From contig OZ059899.1 of NCBI GenBank assembly GCA_964057225.1, positions 18,360,501-18,424,500 on the forward strand: 64,000 nucleotides of DNA. The letters run 5' to 3'. The position numbers and the translations under genes are program-made. Positions 1 to 12,570 of the stretch are shown here, piece by piece. This DNA is from Auanema rhodensis. Taxonomy: Eukaryota; Nematoda; Chromadorea; Rhabditida; Rhabditidae. The notes under the pieces were generated by a model that had not been told where the DNA came from, ran no database searches, and saw only the letters and a list, made by a program, of their open reading frames with translations. The first letter of the stretch is position 1. Each line of letters begins with the position of its first letter.

Positions 1-1488
1 TCGATCTGTGTTATCAGATTTGCGCTAGCTTAAAAATGCACCGAGATATCAACTGATATAAGTTCACACTTATATCCTCGATTTTCACCCTGAAGAATTA
101 ATTTTTTTGTTGAATAACATTGTCCATCGTCTTCGCCTTGAAAAAAGGAATCTAAAAACATCTACTTTTCGTGAAATTATTTCGAAATTTTTAGGTAAAA
201 TTTTTGTCAAAATGTTTTTGAAAGCAATGTTGAGTGTACATGGAAACTGAACATACACTAATGCATCATTTTTCAAACGATCATGACTAATTTTTGTATT
301 GAGGGTTTCTCAATGTAGTATAGTGCATTCGATGCGGATTTTTAAGCTGCGTCGATCTGTGTTATCAGATTTGCGCTAGCTTAAAAATGCACCGAGATAT
401 CAACTGATATAAGTTCACACTTATATCCTCGATTTTCACCCTGAAGAATTGATTTTTTTGTTGAATAACATTGTCCATCGTCTTCGCCTTGAAAAAAGGA
501 ATCTAAAAACATCTACTTTTTGTGAAATTATTTTGAAATTTTTAGGGAAAATTTTTGTCAAAATGTTTTTGGAAGCAATGTTGAGTGTACATGGAAACTC
601 AACATACACTAATACATCATTTTTTAAACGATCATAACTAATTTTTGTATTGAGGGTTTCTCAATGTAGTATAGTGCATTCGATGCGGATTTTTAAGCTG
701 CGTCGATCTGTGTTATCAGATTTGCGCTAGCTTAAAAAAGCACCGAGATATCAACTGATATAAGTTCACACTTATATCCTCGATTTTCACCCTGAAAAAT
801 TGATTTTTTCGTTGAATAACATTGTCCATCGTCTTTGCCTTGAAAAAAGGAATCTAAAAACATCTACTTTTTGTAAAATTATTTTGAAATTTTTAGGGAA
901 AATTTTTGTCAAAATGTTTTTGAAAGCAATGTTGAGTGTACATGGAAACTCAACATACACTAATACATCATTTTCTAAACGATCATAACTAATTTTTGTA
1001 TTGAGGGTTTCTCAATGTAGTATAGTGCATTCGATGCGGATTTTTAAGCTGCGTCGATCTGTGTTATCAGATTTGCGCTAGCTTAAAAAAGCACCGAGAT
1101 ATCAACTGATATAAGTTCACACTTATATCCTCGATTTTCACCCTGAAGAATTAATTTTTTTGTTGAATAACATTGTCCATCGTCTTCGCCTTGAAAAAAG
1201 GAATCTAAAAACATCTACTTTTTGTGAAATTATTTCGAAATTTTTAGGGAAAATTTTTGTCAAAATGTTTTTGGAAGCAATGTTGAGTGTACATGGAAAC
1301 TCAACATACACTAATACATCATTTTTTAAACGATCATAACTAATTTTTGTATTGAGGGTTTCTCAATGTAGTATAGTGCATTCTATGCGGATTTTTAAGC
1401 TGCGTCGATCTGTGTCATCAGATTTGCGCTAGCTTAAAAAAGCACCGAGATATCAACTGATATAAGTTCACACTTATATCCTCGATTT

Positions 1489-4400
1489 TCACCCTGAAAA
1501 ATTGATTATTTCGTTGAATAACACTGTCCATCGTCTTTGCCTTGAAAAAAGGAATCTAAAAACATCTACTTTTTGTGAAATTATTTTGAAATTTTCAGGG
1601 AAAATTTTTGTCAAAATGTTTTTGGAAGCAATGTTGAGTGTACATGGAAACTCAACATACACTAATGCATCATTTTTCAAACGATCATGACTAATTTTTG
1701 TATTAAGCGTTTCTCAATGTTGTATAGTGCATTCGATGCGGATTTTTAAGCTGCGTCGATCTGTGTTATCAGATTTGCGCTAGCTTAAAAATGCACCGAG
1801 ATATCAACTGATATAAGTTCACACTTATATCCTCGATTTTCACCCTGAAGAATTAATTTTTTTGTTGAATAACATTGTCCATCGTCTTCGCCTTGAAAAA
1901 AGGAATCTAAAAACATCTACTTTTCGTGAAATTATTTCGAAATTTTTAGGTAAAATTTTTGTCAAAATGTTTTTGAAAGCAATGTTGAGTGTACATGGAA
2001 ACTCAACATACACTAATGCATCATTTTTCAAACGATCATGACTAATTTTTGTATTGAGGGTTTCTCAATGTAGTATAGTGCATTCGATGCGGATTTTTAA
2101 GCTGCGTCGATCTGTGTTATCAGATTTGCGCTAGCTTAAAAATGCACCGAGATATCAACTGATATAAGTTCACACTTATATCCTCGATTTTCACCCTGAA
2201 AAATTGATTTTTTAGTTGAATAACACTGTCCATCGTCTTTGCCTTGAAAAAAGGAATCTAAAAACATCTACTTTTTGTGAAATTATTTTGAAATTTTCAG
2301 GGAAAATTTTTGTCAAAATGTTTTTGGAAGCAATGTTGAGTGTACATGGAAACTCAACATACACTAATGCATCATTTTTCAAACGATCATGACTAATTTT
2401 TGTATTAAGCGTTTCTCAATGTTGTATAGTGCACTCGATGCGGATTTTTAAGCTGCGTCGATCTATGTTATCAGATTTGCGCTAGCTTAAAAATGCACCG
2501 AGATATCAACTGATATAAGTTCACACTTATAATCTCGATTTTCACCCTGAAGAATTAATTTTTTTGTTGAATAACATTGTCCATCGTCTTCACCTTGAAA
2601 AAAGGAATCTAAAAACATCTACTTTTTGTAAAATTATTTCGAAATTTTTAGGGAAAATTTTTGTCAAAATGTTTTTGGAAGCAATGTTGAGTGTACATGG
2701 AAACTCAACATACACTAATACATCATTTTTTAAACGATCATAACTAATTTTTGTATTGAGGGTTTCTCAATGTAGTATAGTGCATTCGATGCGGATTTTT
2801 AAGCTGCGTCGATCTGTGTTATCAGATTTGCGCTAGCTTAAAAATGCACCGAGATATCAACTGATATAAGTTCACACTTATATCCTCGATTTTCACCCTG
2901 AAGAATTAATTTTTTTGTTGAATAACATTGTCCATCGTCTTCGCCTTGAAAAAAGGAATCTAAAAACATCTACTTTTCGTGAAATTATTTCGAAATTTTT
3001 AGGTAAAATTTTTGTCAAAATGTTTTTGAAAGCAATGTTGAGTGTACATGGAAACTGAACATACACTAATGCATCATTTTTCAAACGATCATGACTAATT
3101 TTTGTATTGAGGGTTTCTCAATGTAGTATAGTGCATTCGATGCGGATTTTTAAGCTGCGTCGATCTGTGTTATCAGATTTGCGCTAGCTTAAAAAAGCAC
3201 CGAGATATCAACTGATATAAGTTCACACTTATATCCTCGATTTTCACCCTGAAGAATTAATTTTTTTGTTGAATAACATTGTCCATCGTCTTCGCCTTGA
3301 AAAAAGGAATCTAAAAACATCTACTTTTTGTGAAATTATTTCGAAATTTTTAGGGAAAATTTTTGTCAAAATGTTTTTGGAAGCAATGTTGAGTGTACAT
3401 GGAAACTCAACATACACTAATACATCATTTTTTAAACGATCATAACTAATTTTTGTATTGAGGGTTTCTCAATGTAGTATAGTGCATTCTATGCGGATTT
3501 TTAAGCTGCGTCGATCTGTGTCATCAGATTTGCGCTAGCTTAAAAAAGCACCGAGATATCAACTGATATAAGTTCACACTTATATCTTCGATTTTCACCC
3601 TGAAGAATTAATTTTTTTGTTGAATAACATTGTCCATCGTCTTCGCCTTGAAAAAAGGAATCTAAAAACATCTACTTTTCGTGAAATTATTTCGAAATTT
3701 TTAGGTAAAATTTTTGTCAAAATGTTTTTGAAAGCAATGTTGAGTGTACATGGAAACTCAACATACACTAATGCATCATTTTTCAAACGATCATGACTAA
3801 TTTTTGTATTGAGGGTTTCTCAATGTAGTATAGTGCATTCGATGCGGATTTTTAAGCTGCGTCGATCTGTGTTATCAGATTTGCGCTAGCTTAAAAATGA
3901 ACCGAGATATCAACTGATATAAGTTCACACTTATATCCTCGATTTTCACCCTGAAAAATTGATTTTTTCGTTGAATAACACTGTCCATCGTCTTTGCCTT
4001 GAAAAAAGGAATCTAAAAACATCTACTTTTTGTGAAATTATTTTGAAATTTTCAGGGAAAATTTTTGTCAAAATGTTTTTGGAAGCAATGTTGAGTGTAC
4101 ATGGAAACTCAACATACACTAATGCATCATTTTTCAAACGATCATGACTAATTTTTGTATTAAGCGTTTCTCAATGTTGTATAGTGCATTCGATGCGGAT
4201 TTTTAAGCTGCGTCGATCTGTGTTATCAGATTTGCGCTAGCTTAAAAATGCACCGAGATATCAACTGATATAAGTTCACACTTATATCCTCGATTTTCAC
4301 CCTGAAGAATTAATTTTTTTGTTGAATAACATTGTCCATCGTCTTCGCCTTGAAAAAAGGAATCTAAAAACATCTACTTTTCGTGAAATTATTTCGAAAT

Positions 4401-5617
4401 TTTTAGGTAAAATTTTTGTCAAAATGTTTTTGAAAGCAATGTTGAGTGTACATGGAAACTCAACATACACTAATGCATCATTTTTCAAACGATCATGACT
4501 AATTTTTGTATTGAGGGTTTCTCAATGTAGTATAGTGCATTCGATGCGGATTTTTAAGCTGCGTCGATCTGTGTTATCAGATTTGCGCTAGCTTAAAAAT
4601 GCACCGAGATATCAACTGATATAAGTTCACACTTATATCCTCGATTTTCACCCTGAAAAAATGATTTTTTAGTTGAATAACACTGTCCATCGTCTTTGCC
4701 TTGAAAAAAGGAATCTAAAAACATCTACTTTTTGTGAAATTATTTTGAAATTTTCAGGGAAAATTTTTGTCAAAATGTTTTTGGAAGCAATGTTGAGTGT
4801 ACATGGAAACTCAACATACACTAATGCATCATTTTTCAAACGATCATGACTAATTTTTGTATTAAGCGTTTCTCAATGTTGTATAGTGCACTCGATGCGG
4901 ATTTTTAAGCTGCGTCGATCTATGTTATCAGATTTGCGCTAGCTTAAAAATGCACCGAGATATCAACTGATATAAGTTCACACTTATAATCTCGATTTTC
5001 ACCCTGAAGAATTAATTTTTTTGTTGAATAACATTGTCCATCGTCTTCACCTTGAAAAAAGGAATCTAAAAACATCTACTTTTTGTAAAATTATTTCGAA
5101 ATTTTTAGGGAAAATTTTTGTCAAAATGTTTTTGGAAGCAATGTTGAGTGTACATGGAAACTCAACATACACTAATACATCATTTTTTAAACGATCATAA
5201 CTAATTTTTGTATTGAGGGTTTCTCAATGTAGTATAGTGCATTCGATGCGGATTTTTAAGCTGCGTCGATCTGTGTTATCAGATTTGCGCTAGCTTAAAA
5301 ATGCACCGAGATATCAACTGATATAAGTTCACACTTATATCCTCGATTTTCACCCTGAAGAATTAATTTTTTTGTTGAATAACATTGTCCATCGTCTTCG
5401 CCTTGAAAAAAGGAATCTAAAAACATCTACTTTTCGTGAAATTATTTCGAAATTTTTAGGTAAAATTTTTGTCAAAATGTTTTTGAAAGCAATGTTGAGT
5501 GTACATGGAAACTGAACATACACTAATGCATCATTTTTCAAACGATCATGACTAATTTTTGTATTGAGGGTTTCTCAATGTAGTATAGTGCATTCGATGC
5601 GGATTTTTAAGCTGCGT
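1489..5617 (-). repeat. Higher-order duplication in array A, 7-unit (2457 bp) offset
   Basis: Units from 1489 to about 3160 recur almost unchanged at 3946 to about 5617, an offset of 2457 bp or 7 monomers. Shared private markers include the ATCTATGTTATC variant at 2461 and 4918, the shortened CACTTATAATCTCG variant near 2523 and 4980, and the AACTGAACAT variant near 3054 and 5511. A few single-base differences, such as at about 1507 versus 3964, show the copies are not identical. The stretch between them, about 3146-3586, resembles 1040-1480 instead, so the region is a mosaic, not a clean tandem dimer. Confidence 0.8.
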
Positions 5618-6745
5618 CGATCTGTGTTATCAGATTTGCGCTAGCTTAAAAATGCACCGAGATATCAACTGATATAAGTTCACACTTATATCCTCGATTT
5701 TCACCCTGAAGAATTGATTTTTTTGTTGAATAACATTGTCCATCGTCTTCGCCTTGAAAAAAGGAATCTAAAAACATCTACTTTTTGTGAAATTATTTTG
5801 AAATTTTTAGGGAAAATTTTTGTCAAAATGTTTTTGGAAGCAATGTTGAGTGTACATGGAAACTCAACATACACTAATACATCATTTTTTAAACGATCAT
5901 AACTAATTTTTGTATTGAGGGTTTCTCAATGTAGTATAGTGCATTCGATGCGGATTTTTAAGCTGCGTCGATCTGTGTTATCAGATTTGCGCTAGCTTAA
6001 AAAAGCACCGAGATATCAACTGATATAAGTTCACACTTATATCCTCGATTTTCACCCTGAAAAATTGATTTTTTCGTTGAATAACATTGTCCATCGTCTT
6101 TGCCTTGAAAAAAGGAATCTAAAAACATCTACTTTTTGTAAAATTATTTTGAAATTTTTAGGGAAAATTTTTGTCAAAATGTTTTTGAAAGCAATGTTGA
6201 GTGTACATGGAAACTCAACATACACTAATACATCATTTTCTAAACGATCATAACTAATTTTTGTATTGAGGGTTTCTCAATGTAGTATAGTGCATTCGAT
6301 GCGGATTTTTAAGCTGCGTCGATCTGTGTTATCAGATTTGCGCTAGCTTAAAAAAGCACCGAGATATCAACTGATATAAGTTCACACTTATATCCTCGAT
6401 TTTCACCCTGAAGAATTAATTTTTTTGTTGAATAACATTGTCCATCGTCTTCGCCTTGAAAAAAGGAATCTAAAAACATCTACTTTTTGTGAAATTATTT
6501 CGAAATTTTTAGGGAAAATTTTTGTCAAAATGTTTTTGGAAGCAATGTTGAGTGTACATGGAAACTCAACATACACTAATACATCATTTTTTAAACGATC
6601 ATAACTAATTTTTGTATTGAGGGTTTCTCAATGTAGTATAGTGCATTCGATGCGGATTTTTAAGCTGCGTCGATCTGTGTCATCAGATTTGCGCTAGCTT
6701 AAAAAAGCACCGAGATATCAACTGATATAAGTTCACACTTATATC
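5266..6745 (-). repeat. Copy of 1-1480 at a 15-unit (5265 bp) offset in array A
   Basis: The first four or so monomers of the window reappear at an offset of 5265 bp (15 x 351). The order of variants is preserved: the AACTGAACAT unit, then the GAATTGATTTTTTTG unit, then the AAAATTGATTTTTTCG unit, then a unit followed by the GTGTCATCAG variant (near 1409 and 6674). One difference is TTCTATGCGG near 1380 against TTCGATGCGG near 6645. The match ends at about 1480 and 6745. The first two of these types also recur at 8860 and 9224, a 10-unit offset from 5350 and 5714. Confidence 0.75.
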
Positions 6746-7104
6746 TTCGATTTTCACCCTGAAGAATTAATTTTTTTGTTGAATAACATTGTCCATCGTC
6801 TTCGCCTTGAAAAAAGGAATCTAAAAACATCTACTTTTTGTGAAATTATTTCGAAATTTTTAGGGAAAATTTTTGTCAAAATGTTTTTGGAAGCAATGTT
6901 GAGTGTACATGGAAACTCAACATACACTAATACATCATTTTTTAAACGATCATAACTAATTTTTGTATTGAGGGTTTCTCAATGTAGTATAGTGCATTCG
7001 ATGCGGATTTTTAAGCTGCGTCGATCTGTGTTATCAGATTTGCGCTAGCTTAAAAATGCACCGAGATATCAACTGATATAAGTTCACACTTATATCCTCG
7101 ATTT

Positions 7105-7380
7105 TCACCCTGAAGAATTAATTTTTTTGTTGAATAACATTGTCCATCGTCTTCGCCTTAAAAAAAGGAATCTAAAAACATCTACTTTTCGTGAAATTAT
7201 TTCGAAATTTTTAGGTAAAATTTTTGTCAAAATGTTTTTGGAAGCAATGTTGAGTGTACATGGAAACTCAACATACACTAATGCATCATTTTTCAAACGA
7301 TCATGACTAATTTTTGTATTAAGCGTTTCTCAATGTTGTATAGTGCATTCGATGCGGATTTTTAAGCTGCGTCGATCTGT
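7105..7380 (-). repeat. Hybrid monomer between two array A subfamilies
   Basis: The left part of this unit carries the common array A markers (CTTCGCCTT, TTAGGTAAAA). The right part, from about 7240, carries the minority markers (GGAAGCAATG, TTAAGCGTTTCTCAATGTTG). The switch lies between about 7215 and 7240. This is what a gene-conversion tract or crossover between the two monomer types would leave. Confidence 0.6.
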
Positions 7381-9769
7381 GTTATCAGATTTGCGCTAGC
7401 TTAAAAATGCACCGAGATATCAACTGATATAAGTTCACACTTATATCCTCGATTTTCACCCTGAAGAATTAATTTTTTTGTTGAATAACATTGTCCATCG
7501 TCTTCGCCTTGAAAAAAGGAATCTAAAAACATCTACTTTTTGTGAAATTATTTCGAAATTTTTAGGTAAAATTTTTGTCAAAATGTTTTTGAAAGCAATG
7601 TTGAGTGTACATGGAAACTCAACATACACTAATGCATCATTTTTCAAACGATCATGACTAATTTTTGTATTGAGGGTTTCTCAATGTAGTATAGTGCATT
7701 CGATGCGGATTTTTAAGCTGCGTCGATCTGTGTTATCAGATTTGCGCTAGCTTAAAAATGCACCGAGATATCAACTGATATAAGTTCACACTTATATCCT
7801 CGATTTTCACCCTGAAAAATTGATTTTTTAGTTGAATAACACTGTCCATCGTCTTTGCCTTGAAAAAAGGAATCTAAAAACATCTACTTTTTGTGGAATT
7901 ATTTTGAAATTTTCAGGGAAAATTTTTGTCAAAATGTTTTTGGAAGCAATGTTGAGTGTACATGGAAACTCAACATACACTAATGCATCATTTTTCAAAC
8001 GATCATGACTAATTTTTGTATTAAGCGTTTCTCAATGTTGTATAGTGCACTCGATGCGGATTTTTAAGCTGCGTCGATCTATGTTATCAGATTTGCGCTA
8101 GCTTAAAAATGCACCGAGATATCAACTGATATAAGTTCACACTTATAATCTCGATTTTCACCCTGAAGAATTAATTTTTTTGTTGAATAACATTGTCCAT
8201 CGTCTTCACCTTGAAAAAAGGAATCTAAAAACATCTACTTTTTGTAAAATTATTTCGAAATTTTTAGGGAAAATTTTTGTCAAAATGTTTTTGGAAGCAA
8301 TGTTGAGTGTACATGGAAACTCAACATACACTAATACATCATTTTTTAAACGATCATAACTAATTTTTGTATTGAGGGTTTCTCAATGTAGTATAGTGCA
8401 TTCGATGCGGATTTTTAAGCTGCGTCGATCTGTGTTATCAGATTTGCGCTAGCTTAAAAAAGCACCGAGATATCAACTGATATAAGTTCACACTTATATC
8501 TTCGATTTTCACCCTGAAGAATTAATTTTTTTGTTGAATAACATTGTCCATCGTCTTCGCCTTGAAAAAAGGAATCTAAAAACATCTACTTTTTGTGAAA
8601 TTATTTCGAAATTTTTAGGGAAAATTTTTGTCAAAATGTTTTTGGAAGCAATGTTGAGTGTACATGGAAACTCAACATACACTAATACATCATTTTTTAA
8701 ACGATCATAACTAATTTTTGTATTGAGGGTTTCTCAATGTAGTATAGTGCATTCGATGCGGATTTTTAAGCTGCGTCGATCTGTGTTATCAGATTTGCGC
8801 TAGCTTAAAAATGCACCGAGATATCAACTGATATAAGTTCACACTTATATCCTCGATTTTCACCCTGAAGAATTAATTTTTTTGTTGAATAACATTGTCC
8901 ATCGTCTTCGCCTTGAAAAAAGGAATCTAAAAACATCTACTTTTCGTGAAATTATTTCGAAATTTTTAGGTAAAATTTTTGTCAAAATGTTTTTGAAAGC
9001 AATGTTGAGTGTACATGGAAACTGAACATACACTAATGCATCATTTTTCAAACGATCATGACTAATTTTTGTATTGAGGGTTTCTCAATGTAGTATAGTG
9101 CATTCGATGCGGATTTTTAAGCTGCGTCGATCTGTGTTATCAGATTTGCGCTAGCTTAAAAATGCACCGAGATATCAACTGATATAAGTTCACACTTATA
9201 TCCTCGATTTTCACCCTGAAGAATTGATTTTTTTGTTGAATAACATTGTCCATCGTCTTCGCCTTGAAAAAAGGAATCTAAAAACATCTACTTTTTGTGA
9301 AATTATTTTGAAATTTTTAGGGAAAATTTTTGTCAAAATGTTTTTGGAAGCAATGTTGAGTGTACATGGAAACTCAACATACACTAATACATCATTTTTT
9401 AAACGATCATAACTAATTTTTGTATTGAGGGTTTCTCAATGTAGTATAGTGCATTCGATGCGGATTTTTAAGCTGCATCGATCTGTGTTATCAGATTTGC
9501 GCTAGCTTAAAAAAGCACCGAGATATCAACTGATATAAGTTCACACTTATATCCTCGATTTTCACCCTGAAGAATTGATTTTTTTGTTGAATAACATTGT
9601 CCATCGTCTTCGCCTTGAAAAAAGGAATCTAAAAACATCTACTTTTTGTGAAATTATTTCGAAATTTTTAGGGAAAATTTTTGTCAAAATGTTTTTGAAA
9701 GCAATGTTGAGTGTACATGGAAACTCAACATACACTAATACATCATTTTTCAAACGATCATGACTAATT

Positions 9770-11434
9770 TTTGTATTGAGCGTTTCTCAATGTAGTATAA
9801 TGCACTCGATGCGGAGTTTTAAGCTGCTTCGATCTGTGTTATCAGATTTGCGCTAGCTTAAAAATGCACCGAGATATCAACTGATATAAGTTCACACTTA
9901 TATCCTCGATTTTCACCCTGAAGAATTAATTTTTTCGTTGAATAACATTGTCCATCATCTTCGCCTTGAAATAGGGAATCTAAAAACGACTACTTTTTGT
10001 GAAATTATTTCGAAATTTTTAGGTAAAATTTTTGTCAAAATGTTTTTGAAAGCAATGTTGAGTGTACATGGAAACTCAACATACACTAATGCATCATTTT
10101 TCAAACGATCATGACTAATTTTTGTATTGAGCGTTTCTCAATGTAGTATAATGCACTCGATGCGGATTTTTAAGCTGCGTCGATCTGTGTTATCAGATTT
10201 GCACTAGCTTAAAAATGAACCGAGATATCAACTGATATAAGTTCACACTTATATCCTCGATTTTCACCCTGAAGAATTAATTTTTTCGTTGAGTAACATT
10301 GTCCATCATCTTCGCCTTGAAAAAAGGAATCTAAAAACAACTACTTTTTGTGAAATTATTTCGAAATTTTTAGGCAAAATTTTTGTCAAAATGTTTTTGA
10401 AAGCAATGTTGAGTGTACATGGAAACTCAACATACACTAATGCATCATTTTTCAAACGATCATGACTAATTTTTGTATTGAGCGTTTCTCAATGTAGTAT
10501 AATGCACTCGATGCGGAGTTTTAAGCTGCTTCGATCTGTGTTATCAGATTTGCGCTAGCTTAAAAATGCACCGAGATATCAACTGATATAAGTTCACACT
10601 TATATCCTCGATTTTCACCCTGAAGAATTAATTTTTTCGTTGAATAACAATGTCCATCATCTTCGCCTTGAAAAAAGGAACCTAAAAACATCTACTTTTT
10701 GTGAAATTATTTTGAAATTTTTAGGCAAAATTTTTGTCAAAATGTTTTTGAAAGCAATGTTGAGTGTACATGGAAACTCAACATACACTAATTCATCATT
10801 TTTCAAACGATCATAACTAATTTTTGTATTTGGCGTTTCTTAATGTAGTATAGTGCATTCGATGCGGATTTTTAAGCTGCGTCGATCTGTGTTATCAGAT
10901 TTGCGCTAGCTTAAAAATGCACCGAGATATCAACTGATATAAGTTCACACTTATATCCTCGATTTTCACCCTGAAGAATTGAATTTTTTGTTGAATAACA
11001 TTGTCCATCGTCTTCGCCTTGAAAAAAGGAACCTAAAAACATCTACTTTTTGTGAAATTATTTTGAAATTTTTAGGCAAAATTTTTGTCAAAATGTTTTT
11101 GAAAGCAATGTTGAGTGTACATGGAAACTCAACATACACTAATGCATCATTTTTCAAACGATCATAACTAATTTTTGTATTGAGCGTTTCTCAATGTAGT
11201 ATAGTGCATTCGATGCGGATTTTTAAGCTGCGTCGATCTGTGTTATCAGATTTGCGCTAGCTTAAAAATGCACCGAGATATCAACTGATATAAGTTCACA
11301 CTTATATCCTCGATTTTCACCCTGAAGAATTAATTTTTTCGTTGAATAACATTGTCCATCGTCTTCGCCTTGAAAAAAGGAATCTAAAAACATCTACTTT
11401 TTGTGAAATTATTTTGAAATTTTTAGGCAAAATT
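9770..11434 (-). repeat. Right flank of array A, more diverged 351-bp units
   Basis: The last units of A before the junction carry changes absent further left: TTGAGCGTTTCTC, TATAATGCACTCG, GCGGAGTTTTAAGCTGCTTCG (near 9813 and 10513), AAATAGGGAATC near 9969, and TTTGGCGTTTCTTAATG near 10829. The two units adjoining the junction (about 10860-11434) are closer to the array consensus. The 351-bp phase is unchanged throughout. Confidence 0.7.
11327..11354 (+). repeat. Box shared with the 182-bp satellite (351-bp family example)
   Basis: This stretch reads GAATTAATTTTTTCGTT, then GAATAACATTG. A 182-bp unit at 15729-15757 reads GAATTATTTTTTCGTT, then TTGAAAAGCATTG. Allowing three gap positions, 25 of 30 columns agree, on the same strand in arrays A and B. 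The two monomers are otherwise dissimilar. Most array A units have TTTG in place of TTCG in the core, while array C units keep the CG (CAACGAAAAAATT on its forward strand). Confidence 0.65.
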
Positions 11435-11500
11435 TTTTGCTCTAGCTTTAAGATTTTTGCTACTACATGCCCTGTGTTTACTGCTCTTCAATTTTTATGA
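11425..11500. other. Junction between the 351-bp array A and the 182-bp array B
   Basis: The 351-bp monomer runs normally to GGCAAAATTTTT and then stops. In its place comes TGCTCTAGCTTTAAG, which belongs to the 182-bp family. The breakpoint is about 11434-11437, within a short T-run present in both families. The first 182-bp unit is rearranged: TCTAGCT is joined directly to TTAAGATTTTTGC, and at 11483-11491 nine bases (AGCTGGTTT in other units) are missing, which makes this first interval 173 bp. The 182-bp units beyond it are otherwise typical, so the transition is sharp and not gradual. Confidence 0.85.
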
Positions 11501-12570
11501 GATTTTTCATCATCTTACAACAAATTCAATTGAATCTAACATGAAATATTTTTTCGTTTTGAAAAGCATTGAATATCATTGTTCCTTGTAATATTGGATT
11601 TGAATATTGCTTCGTTAGTTTTATGATTTTTGCTACTACATGTCATGTGTTTACTGCTCTAGCTGGTGTTCACTTTTTATGAGATTTTTCATCATCTTAC
11701 AACAAATTCAATTGAATCTAACATGAAATATTTTTTCGTTTTGAAAAGCATTGAATATCATTGTACCTTATAATATTGGATTTGATTATTGCTTTGTTAG
11801 CTTCATGATTTTTGCTACTGTATAGCTTCAGTTTGCTGCTCTAGCTGGTTTTCAATTTTTATGAGATTTTGCATCATCTTACAACAAATTCAATTAAATC
11901 TAACATGAAATGTTTTTTCGTTTTGAAAAGCATTGAATATCATTGTTCCTTATAATATTGGATTTGAATATTGCTTCGATAGTTTTATGATTTTTGCTAC
12001 TACATGTCATGTGTTTACTGCTCTAGCTGGTTTTCAATTTTTATGAGATTTTGCATCATCTTACAACAAATTCAATTAAATCTAACATGAAATGTTTTTT
12101 CGTTTTGAAAAGCATGGAATATCATTGTTCCTTATAATATTGGATTTGAATATTGCTTCGATAGTTTTATGATTTTTGCTACTACATGTCATGTGTTTAC
12201 TGCTCTAGCTGGTTTTCAATTTTTATGAGATTTTTCATCATCTTACAACAAATTCAATTGAATCTAACATGAGTTATTTTTTCGTTTTGAAAAGCATTGA
12301 ATATCATTGTTCCTTGTAATATTGGATTTGATTATTGCTTTGTTAGCTTTATGATTTTTGCTACTGTATAGCTTCAGTTTGCTGCTCTAGCTGGTTTTCA
12401 ATTTTTATGAGATTTTGCATCATCTTACAACAAATTCAATTAAATCTAACATGAAATATTTTTTCGTTTTGAAAAGCATTGAATATCATTGTTCCTTATA
12501 ATATTGGATTTGAATATTGCTTCGTTAGTTTTATGATTTTTGCTACTACATGTCATGTGTTTACTGCTCT

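Larger units (their letters stand above)
1..11434 (-). repeat. Array A: 351-bp satellite, about 32.6 units, reverse orientation
   Basis: This is a head-to-tail tandem array with a 351-bp period, called reverse because it is the reverse complement of the larger array at 24033-64000. Matching points recur at exact multiples of 351 (for example 85, 1489, 1840, 2893, 3595, 5350, 8860, 9562 and 10966), so there is no net insertion or deletion over 31 periods. Two monomer subfamilies are mixed. Most units carry TGAGGGTTTCTCAATGTAG and CTTCGCCTTG. A minority carry TTAAGCGTTTCTCAATGTTG and CTTTGCCTTG, as in the right-hand array. The array continues off the left edge. Units from about 9770 to 10860 carry more private changes than the interior. 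No gene is seen. Small open frames are present but are broken in many units. Confidence 0.97.

Noticed and set aside
85-11167. 62/63-codon open frames in array A as genes
   Set aside because: They are the same satellite segment on the other strand, present only where variants happen to lack stops.
11327-11354. A true CENP-B box
   Set aside because: The TTCG half matches but the required CGGG half is absent in both families, so only a partial resemblance is reported.
1-11434. Telomere-type TTAGG repeats
   Set aside because: TTTAGG occurs once per monomer inside the 351-bp unit and never in tandem.
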